Shown: positions 1-10,908, counted from the stretch's first letter. The stretch is 64,000 bases of DNA from Sediminibacterium sp. (GCA_007280515.1 QYPL01000018.1:40385-104384), one strand, 5' to 3'. The notes: a model not told the origin generated them from the sequence alone. Translations and numbers: made by a program.

Positions 1-1
1 G

Positions 2-361
2 ATTGTGATGTTTTTTTATTGGTGGATGTATTATTTAAGTAGAAATTTTACAGACCAGCCCTTGGCTTTAAAATATTTTTACTTTGGTATATTTATTGCA
101 AGCGCCATTGGGCTTACGGCAAATCATTTTATAAAAGTGAGTTTACATGCAATGGGGGTAAGTGGTTTATGGATGGCAGTGGCCTTGGTAAGTTTTTATT
201 ATCCTATTAATAATTTACCTTGGGTATTAGTTTCTCTATGTATTGCAGCCATTGTAATTAGTGCAAGAATGATAGTCAGTGACCATACCCGTAAAGAACT
301 TATAGTAGGTTTTGTAATTGGACTAGGCACGCAATTAGCAGCGTTTTTATGGGTCAACTAA
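2..361 (+). CDS. PAP2-like membrane phosphatase family protein, C-terminal part (5' end truncated by window edge)
   Basis: Open frame continues off the left edge; multiple TM segments and a KVSLHAMG motif resembling PAP2-type membrane proteins. Confidence 0.5.
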   Translation: MVMFFYWWMYYLSRNFTDQPLALKYFYFGIFIASAIGLTANHFIKVSLHAMGVSGLWMAVALVSFYYPINNLPWVLVSLCIAAIVISARMIVSDHTRKELIVGFVIGLGTQLAAFLWVN

Positions 362-368
362 TTTTAAA

Positions 369-2705
369 ATGTACACTATGACTTGGCTTCAATTAGGAAA
401 GAACATTGTAAAGTATAAAGTAGCAGCTTTAACTTTTTTAGCATTGAGTACAGTTGTCATGGGCTATTTTGCTATTCAAGTAAAGCTCAGCTATGAGTTT
501 ACAAAAGCCATTCCTGAGGACAATCCCAAATATGTTATCTATCAAGATTTTGTAAAAAAGTTTGGCGTCGATGGCACTACGATGGTAGTGGGGTTTCAGA
601 CCGATTCTTTTTTTACTACAAACATATTTAATCAAGTAGCCGATTTACAAAAAGATATCAAAACCATACCGGGTGTTATTGAGGTAGTAAGTGTACCTAG
701 CGCCTATACCATTGTTAAAGACAGTATAGCTAGTGAATTTATACCCCATAAAATTTTTAATGCGCCCTATACATCTGACAGTGCTTTAGTAGCGGATAAA
801 GCTATTTTAGAGAACCTTCCTTTTTATAAAAATTTAATGTATAACCCTAATAGCCATGCTTATATAATGGCTATTAGTTTCATACCTGATTCTATTAATA
901 GCGCAGCGCGTTCGGCTATTATTAAAAATTTACAAACAAAGTTAAAAGTATTTGCTGCCAATACAGCAATAGACTTGCACATTAGCGGACTTCCTTATAT
1001 ACGCACCATATTAGCAGATAGAATTAAAAAAGAAATGCTATGGTTTTTAATAGGGTCCTTGTTGTTATCGGCCGTTACATTATTTTTATTTTTTAGATCT
1101 ATTTCAGCCACCTTGCTTAGCTTGTCTGTGGTAATGATGGGGGTGATTTGGAGTTTTGGAACCATGGTTTTGTTAGGTCAAAAAATTACTTTACTTACTG
1201 CACTTATTCCACCATTGATTGTGGTAATAGGTATTCCTAATTGCATTTATTTTTTAAACAAATACCATACTTCCTATAAAGCAACCAATCATAAGCAAGA
1301 AGCCATTGAACAAATGGTAGGCAGAATGGGCATTGTTACCTTATTTTGTAATATTACAGCAGCCATTGGTTTTTTTGTTTTTGCCTTTACTAAAAGCCCT
1401 TTATTAAAAGAGTTTGGTTGGGTATCTGGATTAAATATCATGGCCTTGTTTTTAATTAGTTTATTATTTATACCCCCTGTACTCACTTATTTACCGCCGC
1501 CTACTGCAAAACATGTAAGATATTTAGAAAATAAATTTTTAGAAAGGGTATTGATTAAAATTGAAAGGTGGACATTTCAGCATACTAAATGGGTCTTTAC
1601 CATTACCAGCGTATTAGTTTTAGTATCTATCATGGGCTTGATGCGTATTAAGAAGGAAGCCTTTATTGTGGATGACCTTCCTAAAAAAGATACTTTATAT
1701 ACCGATTTAAAATGGTTTGAAAAGCAAGCAGGTGGTGTAATGCCTTTGGAAATTGTTATTGATACCAAGAAAAAAAATGGATTAGTGCGCTCTATTAAAC
1801 CACTAGAAGCTATAGATGAGTTGCATCAGTATTTAATGGCGCAACCCGAGCTCGGGAAACCATTGGGTTTATTAGAGGGTATGAAGTTTGCAAAACAAGC
1901 TTTTTATGATGGCGACTCGAACGCCTATTCAGTGCCCACTGGAACAGAAATGGCTTTTATGGCCCCTTATTTAAAAACAGATTCTCAAAGAGCGAACAAT
2001 ACTAAAGGTGCTAGTCCTACTCAACTCTTATCTAAATTTATTGATTCAGCTAAAAGAGAAACAAGGGTGAGTGTGAATATGAAAGATATTGGCAGCGCTC
2101 AGTTACCCTTGTTTTTACATAAACTTGATAGTGTTACCACCGCTATTTTTGATACAAGTAAGTACAAGGTAGAAATAACAGGTAGTAGTGTCACTTTTTT
2201 AGAAGGAAGTAATTTTATTGTAAGAGGATTAGGTGAATCTATATTTTGGGCTTTTTTATTAATTGCTATTTGTATGATTTTCTTATTCAGGTCCTTTCCA
2301 ATACTAATGTGTTCTTTACTACCTAATGTTGTGCCCTTACTTATAACAGCTGGCTTAATGGGCTGGGTGGGTATTTCTTTAAAGCCTTCCACTGTACTAG
2401 TATTTAGTGTAGCGCTTGGAATAGCCATTGATGTGACTATTCGTTTTTTAGTAAACTATAAACAGGAACTTCCACGTTTAAATAATAATGTACATGAAAC
2501 ACTGATACAAACCATTAAGCATACCGGTATTAGTATTATTTATACCTCTTTAGTACTGGTGGCAGGTTTTGTTATTTTTTGTTTTAGCGACTTTGGAGGT
2601 ACCAAGGCTTTAGGATGGCTTACTTCACTCACCCTAGTAGTAAGTACTTTTACGAATTTAATATTGTTACCTGCTTTGATAAAAACTTTTATAAAGCAGC
2701 GTTAA
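369..2705 (+). CDS. RND/MMPL family transporter (predicted exporter)
   Basis: 778 aa with two repeats of large extracytoplasmic loop plus TM cluster; motifs such as GIAIDVTIRFLVNY typical of the RND/MMPL superfamily. Confidence 0.85.
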   Translation: MYTMTWLQLGKNIVKYKVAALTFLALSTVVMGYFAIQVKLSYEFTKAIPEDNPKYVIYQDFVKKFGVDGTTMVVGFQTDSFFTTNIFNQVADLQKDIKTIPGVIEVVSVPSAYTIVKDSIASEFIPHKIFNAPYTSDSALVADKAILENLPFYKNLMYNPNSHAYIMAISFIPDSINSAARSAIIKNLQTKLKVFAANTAIDLHISGLPYIRTILADRIKKEMLWFLIGSLLLSAVTLFLFFRSISATLLSLSVVMMGVIWSFGTMVLLGQKITLLTALIPPLIVVIGIPNCIYFLNKYHTSYKATNHKQEAIEQMVGRMGIVTLFCNITAAIGFFVFAFTKSPLLKEFGWVSGLNIMALFLISLLFIPPVLTYLPPPTAKHVRYLENKFLERVLIKIERWTFQHTKWVFTITSVLVLVSIMGLMRIKKEAFIVDDLPKKDTLYTDLKWFEKQAGGVMPLEIVIDTKKKNGLVRSIKPLEAIDELHQYLMAQPELGKPLGLLEGMKFAKQAFYDGDSNAYSVPTGTEMAFMAPYLKTDSQRANNTKGASPTQLLSKFIDSAKRETRVSVNMKDIGSAQLPLFLHKLDSVTTAIFDTSKYKVEITGSSVTFLEGSNFIVRGLGESIFWAFLLIAICMIFLFRSFPILMCSLLPNVVPLLITAGLMGWVGISLKPSTVLVFSVALGIAIDVTIRFLVNYKQELPRLNNNVHETLIQTIKHTGISIIYTSLVLVAGFVIFCFSDFGGTKALGWLTSLTLVVSTFTNLILLPALIKTFIKQR

Positions 2706-2708
2706 TAT

Positions 2709-3845
2709 TTATTGTAAAATAGAGGCTAAGGTTTCTTGAAGGGCAGCGCCTCTTAGGTCTGTGGCTATTACCTTTCCAGTAGGATCTAATAAAACATTAA
2801 AAGGGATACCTTCTATTTGATAAGCGCTCACCACAATACTTTCCCATTTTTTGAGATCGCTAATATGTTGCCAACTTAATTTATCATCTTGAATGGCTTC
2901 TAGCCAGCTTGCTTTATCATCATCTAAAGAAACACCTAATACGGTGAAATTCTTTTTCTTATATTTTTCATAAGCCACTACAACATTGGGGTTCTCGCCT
3001 CTACAAGGGCCACACCAACTAGCCCAAAAATCAATAAGTACATATTTGCCTCTTAAACTAGTGAGTGAAATTATTTTTCCATTGGCATCAGGCAAGGCAA
3101 TTTCAGGGGCCATGCTTCCAACCGTAATAGCCGTAGTTTTTAAATTGGCTTGTACTTGTGTGCTTAATAAATTCGCAAATTGTGTAAGTGGTTCTGCTTT
3201 CAATTTTTCTGCAGCAGCCTTTGCCAAAGCCAATACCTGCGCCGATTCCATGGATCTTAGGCTAAGCCCTAGGGTATAGTAAACAAAAGCGGGGCTAGTA
3301 GAAGTACTAATAATATTTTCAACTAATTTATTAATATCGTTTATTTTACTGACGCGTTGTTTTTGTAAAAAGAAGATGATGCTATCTTTTCCATTTTGTT
3401 TTTGTAAAGCATCTAAATTATAAATGGTTGACATTAAAGAAGAATCCCTTTTGCGGTATTCTATTAAAAAATTAATTAAGGCTTGGCTGGTTGCAGAACC
3501 TTTAATGGTATAAGATTGGTAATTATTGGCATCTGCATTAATTTGAATATTCTCTTTATCATTAATAAATAGTATTTCCATTTCCTTTTCAGTCGCAATA
3601 CGATAAATGCCTTCTTGTTTTGCAATAAATTGAAATGAATATTTGCCTTCTTCATTTAAAGTAATAGAATCCATGGTAATAATAGGTAGTCCACCATAGG
3701 GTACTTCTTGCAATAATAATTTTTCTTTAGCAGCATGCTGTATAGTACCTGAGATAGTATAATTTTTTTCACCTGAACTGTTTTTACAGCCTGTGAAAAT
3801 GATCATCATTAAAGTTACAGCAGCTAATAGGTTTTTAATATTCAT
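2709..3845 (-). CDS. TlpA-like thioredoxin-fold lipoprotein with N-terminal DUF4369
   Basis: Lipobox IFTGC; DUF4369-like ISGTIQHAAKEKLLL; WASWCGPC thioredoxin active site. Confidence 0.9.
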   Translation of the reverse strand: MNIKNLLAAVTLMMIIFTGCKNSSGEKNYTISGTIQHAAKEKLLLQEVPYGGLPIITMDSITLNEEGKYSFQFIAKQEGIYRIATEKEMEILFINDKENIQINADANNYQSYTIKGSATSQALINFLIEYRKRDSSLMSTIYNLDALQKQNGKDSIIFFLQKQRVSKINDINKLVENIISTSTSPAFVYYTLGLSLRSMESAQVLALAKAAAEKLKAEPLTQFANLLSTQVQANLKTTAITVGSMAPEIALPDANGKIISLTSLRGKYVLIDFWASWCGPCRGENPNVVVAYEKYKKKNFTVLGVSLDDDKASWLEAIQDDKLSWQHISDLKKWESIVVSAYQIEGIPFNVLLDPTGKVIATDLRGAALQETLASILQ

Positions 3846-3854
3846 AGCACGAAA

Positions 3855-5297
3855 TTAAGCCAATTTTTGTTCTAATAAACTAGCGGTCATTTTAGGGTCG
3901 GCCTTACCCTTACTTATTTTCTTCACTTCTCCTACAAACACACCTAAAAGTCCTTTTTTTCCTTTTTTATAGGCTGCCACTTTTTCGGGATGCTTGACTA
4001 AAACTTCATCAATCCATTTTTCTATATCGTCCGTAGAGCCTGTTTGTAATAAATTATTGATGGTGGCATAGGCCATAGGAGAGCCCGGACGCGCCATCAT
4101 TTCTTTTAATACCCTAGTGCTTGCCACTGAAAAACTTAATTGATTCTTTTCCACTAATTCTACCAATTCTACTAAATAGGGTATAAAGCTACTGAGTTGT
4201 TGAAAACTAAGACTGCCTTCATTGACGACAGCTCTAATGGGGCCAATCATCCAATTAGCAATGGCTTTGTAATGTTTGCATGCAGCCGCCCATTGTATAT
4301 AAAAATCGGCCTCTTCTTTATCTTCTACTAATTGATTAATAGCATAGTCCGATAAATCATATTGTATTTTCCACTGTTTTTTTAAAGTAGCAGGAAGGGT
4401 AGGTAATTTATTTTTTATAGTTTCAATAAAAGCCTCTGTTAAATGGAAGGGTGCTAAATCTGGGTCGGGAAAATACCTATAATCATTAGCATCTTCTTTG
4501 TCTCGAATAGAAAAGGTTGTATCGTTACTTGCGTCAAAACTTCTTGTTTGTTGTATAATGGCACCGCCTGTTTCAGTTATTTGAATAAGTCGTTCAATTT
4601 CAAATTCAATAGCCTTTTTAATATTACGAATAGAATTTAAATTTTTAACTTCTACTCTAGTACCTAATCTAGTGGCACCTTTTAAGCGAATAGAAATATT
4701 GGCGTCACATCTTAAACTACCTTCTTCCATATTGCCATCGCAAATTCCTATCCAACGTACAAGTTTTCTTACTTCTGTTACAAATAAAAAGGCTTCTTCT
4801 GCAGAATGTATACAAGGCTCAGTGACCATTTCAATTAAAGGGGTGCCTGCGCGGTTTAAATCGATAAGGGTATCAGTTGCAGAAAGATCATGTATGCTTT
4901 TACCAGCATCTTCTTCTAAATGAATTCTATTGAGTTGTACTATTTTTTCTGCATCAGGTAATTGGATGGCAATGCTACCGCCCAGGCAAATAGGAGTGGT
5001 ATGTTGTGATACTTGATAACCTTTAGGTAAATCGGGGTAGAAATAATTTTTGCGTGCAAAATAATTATCCTGGGCAATCTTGGATCCGCAGATCAGTCCC
5101 ATACGAATGGCATATTCAATGGCCTTGGCATTGGTCTTGGGTAAGGTGCCGGGATGCCCCATGGTGATAGGGCTTATATGGGTATTAGGCTCCGCTCCAA
5201 AGGAAGTAGCATCTCCACAAAACAATTTGCTTTTAGTTGCTAATTGTGCATGAATTTCTAAACCAATAACTGCCTCGTATTTTTGCCCCTCTATCAT
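3855..5297 (-). CDS. gatB: Aspartyl/glutamyl-tRNA(Asn/Gln) amidotransferase subunit B
   Basis: YEAVIGLEIHAQL start, DANISIR, EVKNLNS, DYRYFPDPDL motifs; full length. Confidence 0.97.
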   Translation of the reverse strand: MIEGQKYEAVIGLEIHAQLATKSKLFCGDATSFGAEPNTHISPITMGHPGTLPKTNAKAIEYAIRMGLICGSKIAQDNYFARKNYFYPDLPKGYQVSQHTTPICLGGSIAIQLPDAEKIVQLNRIHLEEDAGKSIHDLSATDTLIDLNRAGTPLIEMVTEPCIHSAEEAFLFVTEVRKLVRWIGICDGNMEEGSLRCDANISIRLKGATRLGTRVEVKNLNSIRNIKKAIEFEIERLIQITETGGAIIQQTRSFDASNDTTFSIRDKEDANDYRYFPDPDLAPFHLTEAFIETIKNKLPTLPATLKKQWKIQYDLSDYAINQLVEDKEEADFYIQWAAACKHYKAIANWMIGPIRAVVNEGSLSFQQLSSFIPYLVELVELVEKNQLSFSVASTRVLKEMMARPGSPMAYATINNLLQTGSTDDIEKWIDEVLVKHPEKVAAYKKGKKGLLGVFVGEVKKISKGKADPKMTASLLEQKLA

Positions 5298-5322
5298 GGA
5301 GCAAAAGTACTAATTTAAAAGG

Positions 5323-6702
5323 CTATAAATCGGCTGTTTTTAGTTTTTTAGGCAGCTTTACCACAATGGTTTTAAGCTCTTTATTTCTTTTTACTTGAAA
5401 AGTAAAACTAGTCCCTTCTTTCGCTTCTTTAATGAGAGGCTTTAAGGCGTCTACTTCTTTAATCTTTTGATCATTCACTTGCACTATAATATCATTTTCT
5501 AATAATCCACTTTTAGCAGCGGGTGAATTTTCAGCTACGTTGGTAATTTTAACGCCATCAGCTGTTTCAGTGTCTTCAATACTAATACCCAACTTTGGTT
5601 TATTCTCAAAGCCAGGTATGGTCATACCTTCCATGCCTGGAAAATTAGGTATAGCAAAGCTAAAACCTCTTGGACTTGGTTGATATTTTCTTGTATTAGG
5701 ATCAAGATATAGTTTTGGATAGGCATCAAAACTAGGTCCACCTTTTTCATTGGGATTGCTAAAATTATAATACTGCATGGTGTTTTTATTCTTCGCTAAA
5801 CTTACCAATTGGGTACTTGTTTTTCCGTTTCTGATATAACTAATAGTTACTTTATCTTCTGGTTTAGATTTTCCAATGGCATCGTATAATGAAGCGGGGC
5901 CATCAATTTTGATATCATTTACCTTGGTGATAATATCTCCTTGTTTCAAGCCTGCTATAGCTGCTGGACTTTCATCACTTACTTGATTCACTTTAGCACC
6001 TTGTTCTGTTTCTTCGGTAACAACCCCTAAAAAAGCTTCATTTGTTTTTGCTTGATTAGGAACCACCCTATCAAAATTATCTTCTCCATCTTCATTAATT
6101 ATTATATCATCGCTTAATTCAAGACCCTTACTTAAGTCTTGACCGCCAAGGGGTTTGCCATCTACTAATATTCTAGGCTTCTTCGTTTCTAAATTTCCAA
6201 GACCATTTAAGTTCTTATCTAATTTTTTTAAAATAATTCGATTATTACCTTTTCCTTCCATACTTAAGCGAGGATCATTCTCGTCCACTTCTTTTCCGTT
6301 AATAGTTACTTTATTACCATCTACTATCACCGTCATATTTACATCCACCTCTTTTTTTAATTTAGTGGAATCTTTAGATGAATCTTTTGTCCCCTCTTTT
6401 TTTGCATTCTTTTTACTGATTATCTCTATCACACCATTAGCTGCCTTCTCACCATATTTTTTTGTAGCCATGGCGCCTTTTAATACACTTACGCTTTCTA
6501 TATCAGAAGGTGCGATGTCACTAATGCTTGTTACCATTTTTCCATCTAGTATGTATAAAGGAGTTTTACCCTCTTTGCCAATGACTAGTGCAGGCGCATT
6601 GTTTTTTGGATTTTTTTTCGTGATGATGACTTCACTTGTTTGTGCCCATGCAAAATGAAATGTAAAGCTTACTAATAATAAAGAGACTAGAATTTTTTTC
6701 AT
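5323..6702 (-). CDS. Secreted protein with TonB-receptor-plug-like segment and two PDZ domains
   Basis: Signal peptide; IESVSVLKGAMATKKYGEKAANGVIEIISKK plug-like motif; two PDZ segments (AFLGVVTEE...GLKQGDIITKVND and LGISIEDTE...GLLENDIIVQVND). Confidence 0.8.
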   Translation of the reverse strand: MKKILVSLLLVSFTFHFAWAQTSEVIITKKNPKNNAPALVIGKEGKTPLYILDGKMVTSISDIAPSDIESVSVLKGAMATKKYGEKAANGVIEIISKKNAKKEGTKDSSKDSTKLKKEVDVNMTVIVDGNKVTINGKEVDENDPRLSMEGKGNNRIILKKLDKNLNGLGNLETKKPRILVDGKPLGGQDLSKGLELSDDIIINEDGEDNFDRVVPNQAKTNEAFLGVVTEETEQGAKVNQVSDESPAAIAGLKQGDIITKVNDIKIDGPASLYDAIGKSKPEDKVTISYIRNGKTSTQLVSLAKNKNTMQYYNFSNPNEKGGPSFDAYPKLYLDPNTRKYQPSPRGFSFAIPNFPGMEGMTIPGFENKPKLGISIEDTETADGVKITNVAENSPAAKSGLLENDIIVQVNDQKIKEVDALKPLIKEAKEGTSFTFQVKRNKELKTIVVKLPKKLKTADL

Positions 6703-6874
6703 GACCGTTAATTGAATAATTCGTTAATTATAAAATTGAAGTACTATATATAGTTTACTTATATAATTAGCGTACTCAAAATTGAAATTCAAAAATAGGA
6801 AAAAATGTTTACTACGAAAATATTCGCAAGTTTAATTTTGTTAAAGTTGTAAATAATTGATTATCAAATATTTA

Positions 6875-9562
6875 CTAACCTAGAGATGTTTTCACTACCT
6901 CAATTACTTTATTAAGTTGACTAGCATCTTGACCACCTGCAGTAGCCAACGTTTTTTGGCCACCACCACCACCTTTAATAAGGGGAGCAATTTTTTCTTT
7001 AATAATTTGAGTGGCAGGCATAGTAGCGCTTAATGATTCACTAATAGAAACTGCAACAGCTGCTTTGCCATCGATGGCGGCTACTAGTATAATACAATGA
7101 TTATTTTGAGTAAGTCCCAAGGCTACTGCTAATTTTTTTAAATTATCGGTGCTTGATAATACTATTTGCTTACCTAAAAATGCAGTTCCATTAATGGTTT
7201 CAAATTGGCTAGCATATTGAGTGGTTAATTCATTGACAAGTAATGCTTCCTGACTTTCTAATTTTTTAGAGAGTTCTTTTTGAATTGATTGCAAAGAAGC
7301 AATCGTATCATTTAAAATAGATACTGATGAATTTTCATTCCACTCAGGTGCTTTAAATGGAGCAGTTATTTTTACCGCAAGTAATGCACAAGCCTCAGTT
7401 AGTTGTACTATTTGTTTATGCAATTTTTCATTTACTTCTGTAATATGTTTTGCAGCTGCATCTCCAACCACTGCCTCAATTCTTCTTACACCAGCAGCAA
7501 CAGAGGCTTCGGCTTTTAAGATAAAATGTCCTATTTCTCCTGTATGTCCCACATGGGTACCACCACATAATTCAATAGAATAAGCAGGGTCCATTATAAC
7601 CACGCGTACTTTGTCTCCATATTTTTCTCCAAACAAAGCCATCGCACCCAATCCAATGGCCTCTTGTTTATTCATCTCTTTTATAACTACCGGAATATTT
7701 TCTTTGATTTTAGCATTCACCATTGCTTCTACTTGGTTCATTTCTTCTGCAGTCATTTTAGCGAAATGAGAAAAGTCAAATCTTAGTTGTTCGGTATTAA
7801 CTAAACTTCCTTTCTGTGCCACATGCTTGCCTAGTATATTTCTTAAAGCAGCATGAAGTAAGTGTGTTGCAGAATGGTGTAATGTAGTTGCTTTTCTGGC
7901 CGGTGCATTAACAGTTGCTTTTACAGTATTAGAAATTACTGGTGGCAAGCTATCTGTGAAATGTATAAATAAATTATTTTCTTTTTTAGTATCTGTTACT
8001 TCAATAATAGTACCATCTTCAAATTGGAAGTTACCTATATCACCTATTTGTCCGCCACTTTCTGCATAAAAAGGCGTTTCAGCTAAAACCCATTGATAGG
8101 CTTCTTTTCCTTTGGCTTTTACATTTCTATATTTTATAATAGTAGCAGTAGTTTCTCTTTGTGTATAACCCACAAAATTAGTTTCCTTGTCAGGGTTTAC
8201 TTGTATCCAATCTCCTGTATCAATCGCAGTAGCCGCACGGCTTCTGTTTTTTTGTTGCTGCATTTCTTTTTCAAATCCAGGCTCATCTACTTGTAAATCA
8301 TTTTCTGATGCAATTAACCTAGTTAAATCAACAGGAAAACCGAAAGTGTCAAATAATTCAAAAACTAATTTTCCTTCAATGGTTGAATTTTTCGGATGCG
8401 TACTAATAATATCATCTATACGCTTTAATCCCTTTTCTAAAGTGCGTAAGAAACCTTCCTCTTCTTCTTTCACTACCTTAGTTACAAATTCAAGTTGTCC
8501 TGTTAATTCAGGAAATACATTTTCAAATTGTTTTGCCAAATGAGGCATTAACTGATGTAGTAAGGGATGCTTATAATCTAAATATGAATAATAATACCTT
8601 ACCGCTCTTCTTAAAATACGACGAATTACATAACCAGCACCAGTGTTGGCGGGTAGTTGACCATCGGCAATAGTGAAGGCAATGGCGCGAATATGATCTG
8701 CAATAACTCTAAAGGCAACGGCTTCTTTGGTATCGCTATAATCGTATTTTTTATGGGTGATTTTTTCAACTACTTCAATGGTGCCTGTGAATACATCTGT
8801 ATCGTAGTTACTTTTTTTATTTTGAATCACACGCACTAGTCTTTCAAAACCCATGCCGGTATCGACATGTTTATTAGGAAGCGGTTCTAAACTGCCATCT
8901 TTTTTTCTATTATATTGTATAAATACATTGTTCCAAATTTCAATGACTTGAGGATGGTCTTTATTAACTAAATCACGGCCTGGTATTTTAGCAATCTCTT
9001 CTTCTGATCGCATGTCTACATGTATTTCACTACATGGGCCACAAGGCCCAGTATCTCCCATCTCCCAGAAATTATCTTTTTTATTACCGTATATAATTTT
9101 ATCTTCTGCGACCCATTTTTTCCAATGCATTAATGCTACACTAGAAGGGGGTAAGTTTTCAGAGGCATCTCCTTCAAAAACACTCACATATAATTTAGCA
9201 GGATCAATCCCATATACCTTTGTTAATAATTCCCAACTCCATTCAATAGCTTCTCCTTTAAAATAATCGCCAAAGCTCCAGTTGCCCAACATTTCAAACA
9301 TAGTATGGTGATAGGTGTCAACACCCACTTCTTCTAAGTCGTTATGCTTACCACTTACGCGTAAACATTTTTGTGTATCGGCAATTCTTTTATGGCTAGG
9401 TACTTGGTTGCCTAAAAAAAAGTCTTTGAACTGGTTCATTCCTGCATTGGTGAAAAGTAAGCTAGGGTCGTTCTTTACGACAATAGGTGCGGATGGAACG
9501 ATGGCATGCCCTTTAGATGCGAAAAAATCTAAAAATTGTTGTCTTATTTCAGGGCTGGTCAT
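6875..9562 (-). CDS. alaS: Alanyl-tRNA synthetase
   Basis: 895 aa; RQQFLDFFASKGH start, HHTMFEMLGNWSFGDYFK, HSATHLLHAALR, CGGTHVGHTGEIG. Confidence 0.98.
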   Translation of the reverse strand: MTSPEIRQQFLDFFASKGHAIVPSAPIVVKNDPSLLFTNAGMNQFKDFFLGNQVPSHKRIADTQKCLRVSGKHNDLEEVGVDTYHHTMFEMLGNWSFGDYFKGEAIEWSWELLTKVYGIDPAKLYVSVFEGDASENLPPSSVALMHWKKWVAEDKIIYGNKKDNFWEMGDTGPCGPCSEIHVDMRSEEEIAKIPGRDLVNKDHPQVIEIWNNVFIQYNRKKDGSLEPLPNKHVDTGMGFERLVRVIQNKKSNYDTDVFTGTIEVVEKITHKKYDYSDTKEAVAFRVIADHIRAIAFTIADGQLPANTGAGYVIRRILRRAVRYYYSYLDYKHPLLHQLMPHLAKQFENVFPELTGQLEFVTKVVKEEEEGFLRTLEKGLKRIDDIISTHPKNSTIEGKLVFELFDTFGFPVDLTRLIASENDLQVDEPGFEKEMQQQKNRSRAATAIDTGDWIQVNPDKETNFVGYTQRETTATIIKYRNVKAKGKEAYQWVLAETPFYAESGGQIGDIGNFQFEDGTIIEVTDTKKENNLFIHFTDSLPPVISNTVKATVNAPARKATTLHHSATHLLHAALRNILGKHVAQKGSLVNTEQLRFDFSHFAKMTAEEMNQVEAMVNAKIKENIPVVIKEMNKQEAIGLGAMALFGEKYGDKVRVVIMDPAYSIELCGGTHVGHTGEIGHFILKAEASVAAGVRRIEAVVGDAAAKHITEVNEKLHKQIVQLTEACALLAVKITAPFKAPEWNENSSVSILNDTIASLQSIQKELSKKLESQEALLVNELTTQYASQFETINGTAFLGKQIVLSSTDNLKKLAVALGLTQNNHCIILVAAIDGKAAVAVSISESLSATMPATQIIKEKIAPLIKGGGGGQKTLATAGGQDASQLNKVIEVVKTSLG

Positions 9563-9599
9563 GATTCGCTTAATTTTAGGCTGTATTGGTCTTAAAAGC

Positions 9600-9607
9600 T
9601 ATATTTG
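9600..9607 (+). promoter_or_regulatory. Candidate Bacteroidota -7 element TATATTTG (TAnnTTTG) upstream of the M23 peptidase gene
   Basis: Exact match to the TAnnTTTG consensus about 82 bp before the ATG at 9689. Confidence 0.35.
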
Positions 9608-9688
9608 TTATGCTTTTTTATTGTCCTCAAAGGTAAGGAATTGAGGCTTTTTTATGGCCTAATTAGACAAAAAAATGGCTTATTTCAA

Positions 9689-10660
9689 ATGAAGAAAATA
9701 AAATACTTCTTTAATACCCATACCCTTCGATTTGAAAAAGTGGAAGTGCCCCTTCGAGTGCGCCTGCTCCAGCTTTTTGGCTTTGTAGCAGCCTCCATCG
9801 TAACAGGTGTTATTATTGTAATTGTGATGTTCCAATATATTGACTCTCCTAAAGAAAAGTTATTGCGTCAACAAAATGAAATGTATAAAGAGAATTACAG
9901 CGTTTTGTCGGCCGAGTTAAAACAATTACAATTACAAATGTCAGAACTAGAAAGTAGAGACAATGAAGTGTATCGATCCATTTTTGAATCTAGTCCTATT
10001 CCAGATAGTGCTAGGGTGAAAGAAATGGAGTCCAAAAAAGAAGTACGTTTATTACAAAGTTTTTCTAATAATGAATTACTAGAAAGTATGACCAGTCAGT
10101 TGAATAATTTAAGTTTAAGAATGGCTTATCAAACTACTTCGTTTGCTGAGATAGGTTCGATGGTCAAGAATAAAGAAAAATTATTAAAAGCCATTCCTTC
10201 TATTCAACCTGTAAGTAATAAAAACTTAAATAGAATCGCAGGAAGTTTTGGTTATAGAATAGACCCAATATATAAAGACTATCATTTTCATCAGGGTCTA
10301 GATTTTACAGCACCATCGGGTACGCCTATTTATGCAACCGCAGATGGAGTAGTGCAGGCAGCAGGTTTCAGTACCGATGGCTATGGTAATAAAGTAGTAA
10401 TTAATCATGGCTTTGGTTATCAAACATTGTATGGACATATGGTGCGTGTTAAAGCCAAGGTGGGACAGTCTGTGAAAAGAGGTGAAGTCATTGGCTATAT
10501 TGGTAGTACAGGAAAAAGTACGGGGCCGCACTGTCATTATGAAGTGATTAAAAGAAATATTAAAGTAGACCCTGTATATTATTTCTATAACGACTTAACA
10601 CCTGCGCAATTTGATCGATTATTGAAAACAGCAGCGAATAATAAACAAAGTCTAGACTAA
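9689..10660 (+). CDS. M23 family metallopeptidase (membrane-anchored peptidoglycan endopeptidase)
   Basis: TM segment, coiled coil, then HQGLDFTAPSGTPIYATADGVV...YGHM...GPHCHYEV M23 motifs; start set at ATG 9689 because upstream residues look non-coding. Confidence 0.92.
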   Translation: MKKIKYFFNTHTLRFEKVEVPLRVRLLQLFGFVAASIVTGVIIVIVMFQYIDSPKEKLLRQQNEMYKENYSVLSAELKQLQLQMSELESRDNEVYRSIFESSPIPDSARVKEMESKKEVRLLQSFSNNELLESMTSQLNNLSLRMAYQTTSFAEIGSMVKNKEKLLKAIPSIQPVSNKNLNRIAGSFGYRIDPIYKDYHFHQGLDFTAPSGTPIYATADGVVQAAGFSTDGYGNKVVINHGFGYQTLYGHMVRVKAKVGQSVKRGEVIGYIGSTGKSTGPHCHYEVIKRNIKVDPVYYFYNDLTPAQFDRLLKTAANNKQSLD

Positions 10661-10664
10661 TTAT

Positions 10665-10898
10665 ATGGAACCATTATTATTGCAATACTTAAATAGAATT
10701 ATGCGCACCATTGGCTTGGTGGTATTTTGGATGTCATTGACTGTAGCCTACGGAATTATGTGGGGCTATGCATTTATTGAAACAGAGTGGAAATTAGGTA
10801 ATGTATTATTTTATTTATACTTGCTCATAAGTTTTATAGGCTTCGCTTACACGCTTTATAGAATTTGGAAAAAGCCTATTGGTATTAAAATAAACTAG
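10665..10898 (+). CDS. Small membrane protein, function unknown
   Basis: 77 aa with two hydrophobic segments, 4 bp after the M23 gene, same strand. Confidence 0.7.
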   Translation: MEPLLLQYLNRIMRTIGLVVFWMSLTVAYGIMWGYAFIETEWKLGNVLFYLYLLISFIGFAYTLYRIWKKPIGIKIN

Positions 10899-10908
10899 GA
10901 CCATTTGT

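Noticed and set aside
2099-2428. 109 aa minus-strand ORF inside the RND transporter gene, and many similar 60-150 aa antisense ORFs
   Set aside because: Antisense to conserved genes with no recognisable domain; expected from codon bias of the sense strand.
6155-6658. 167 aa plus-strand ORF opposite the PDZ protein gene
   Set aside because: Lies wholly antisense to a well-supported CDS, low-complexity Phe/Ser-rich translation; a shadow ORF.
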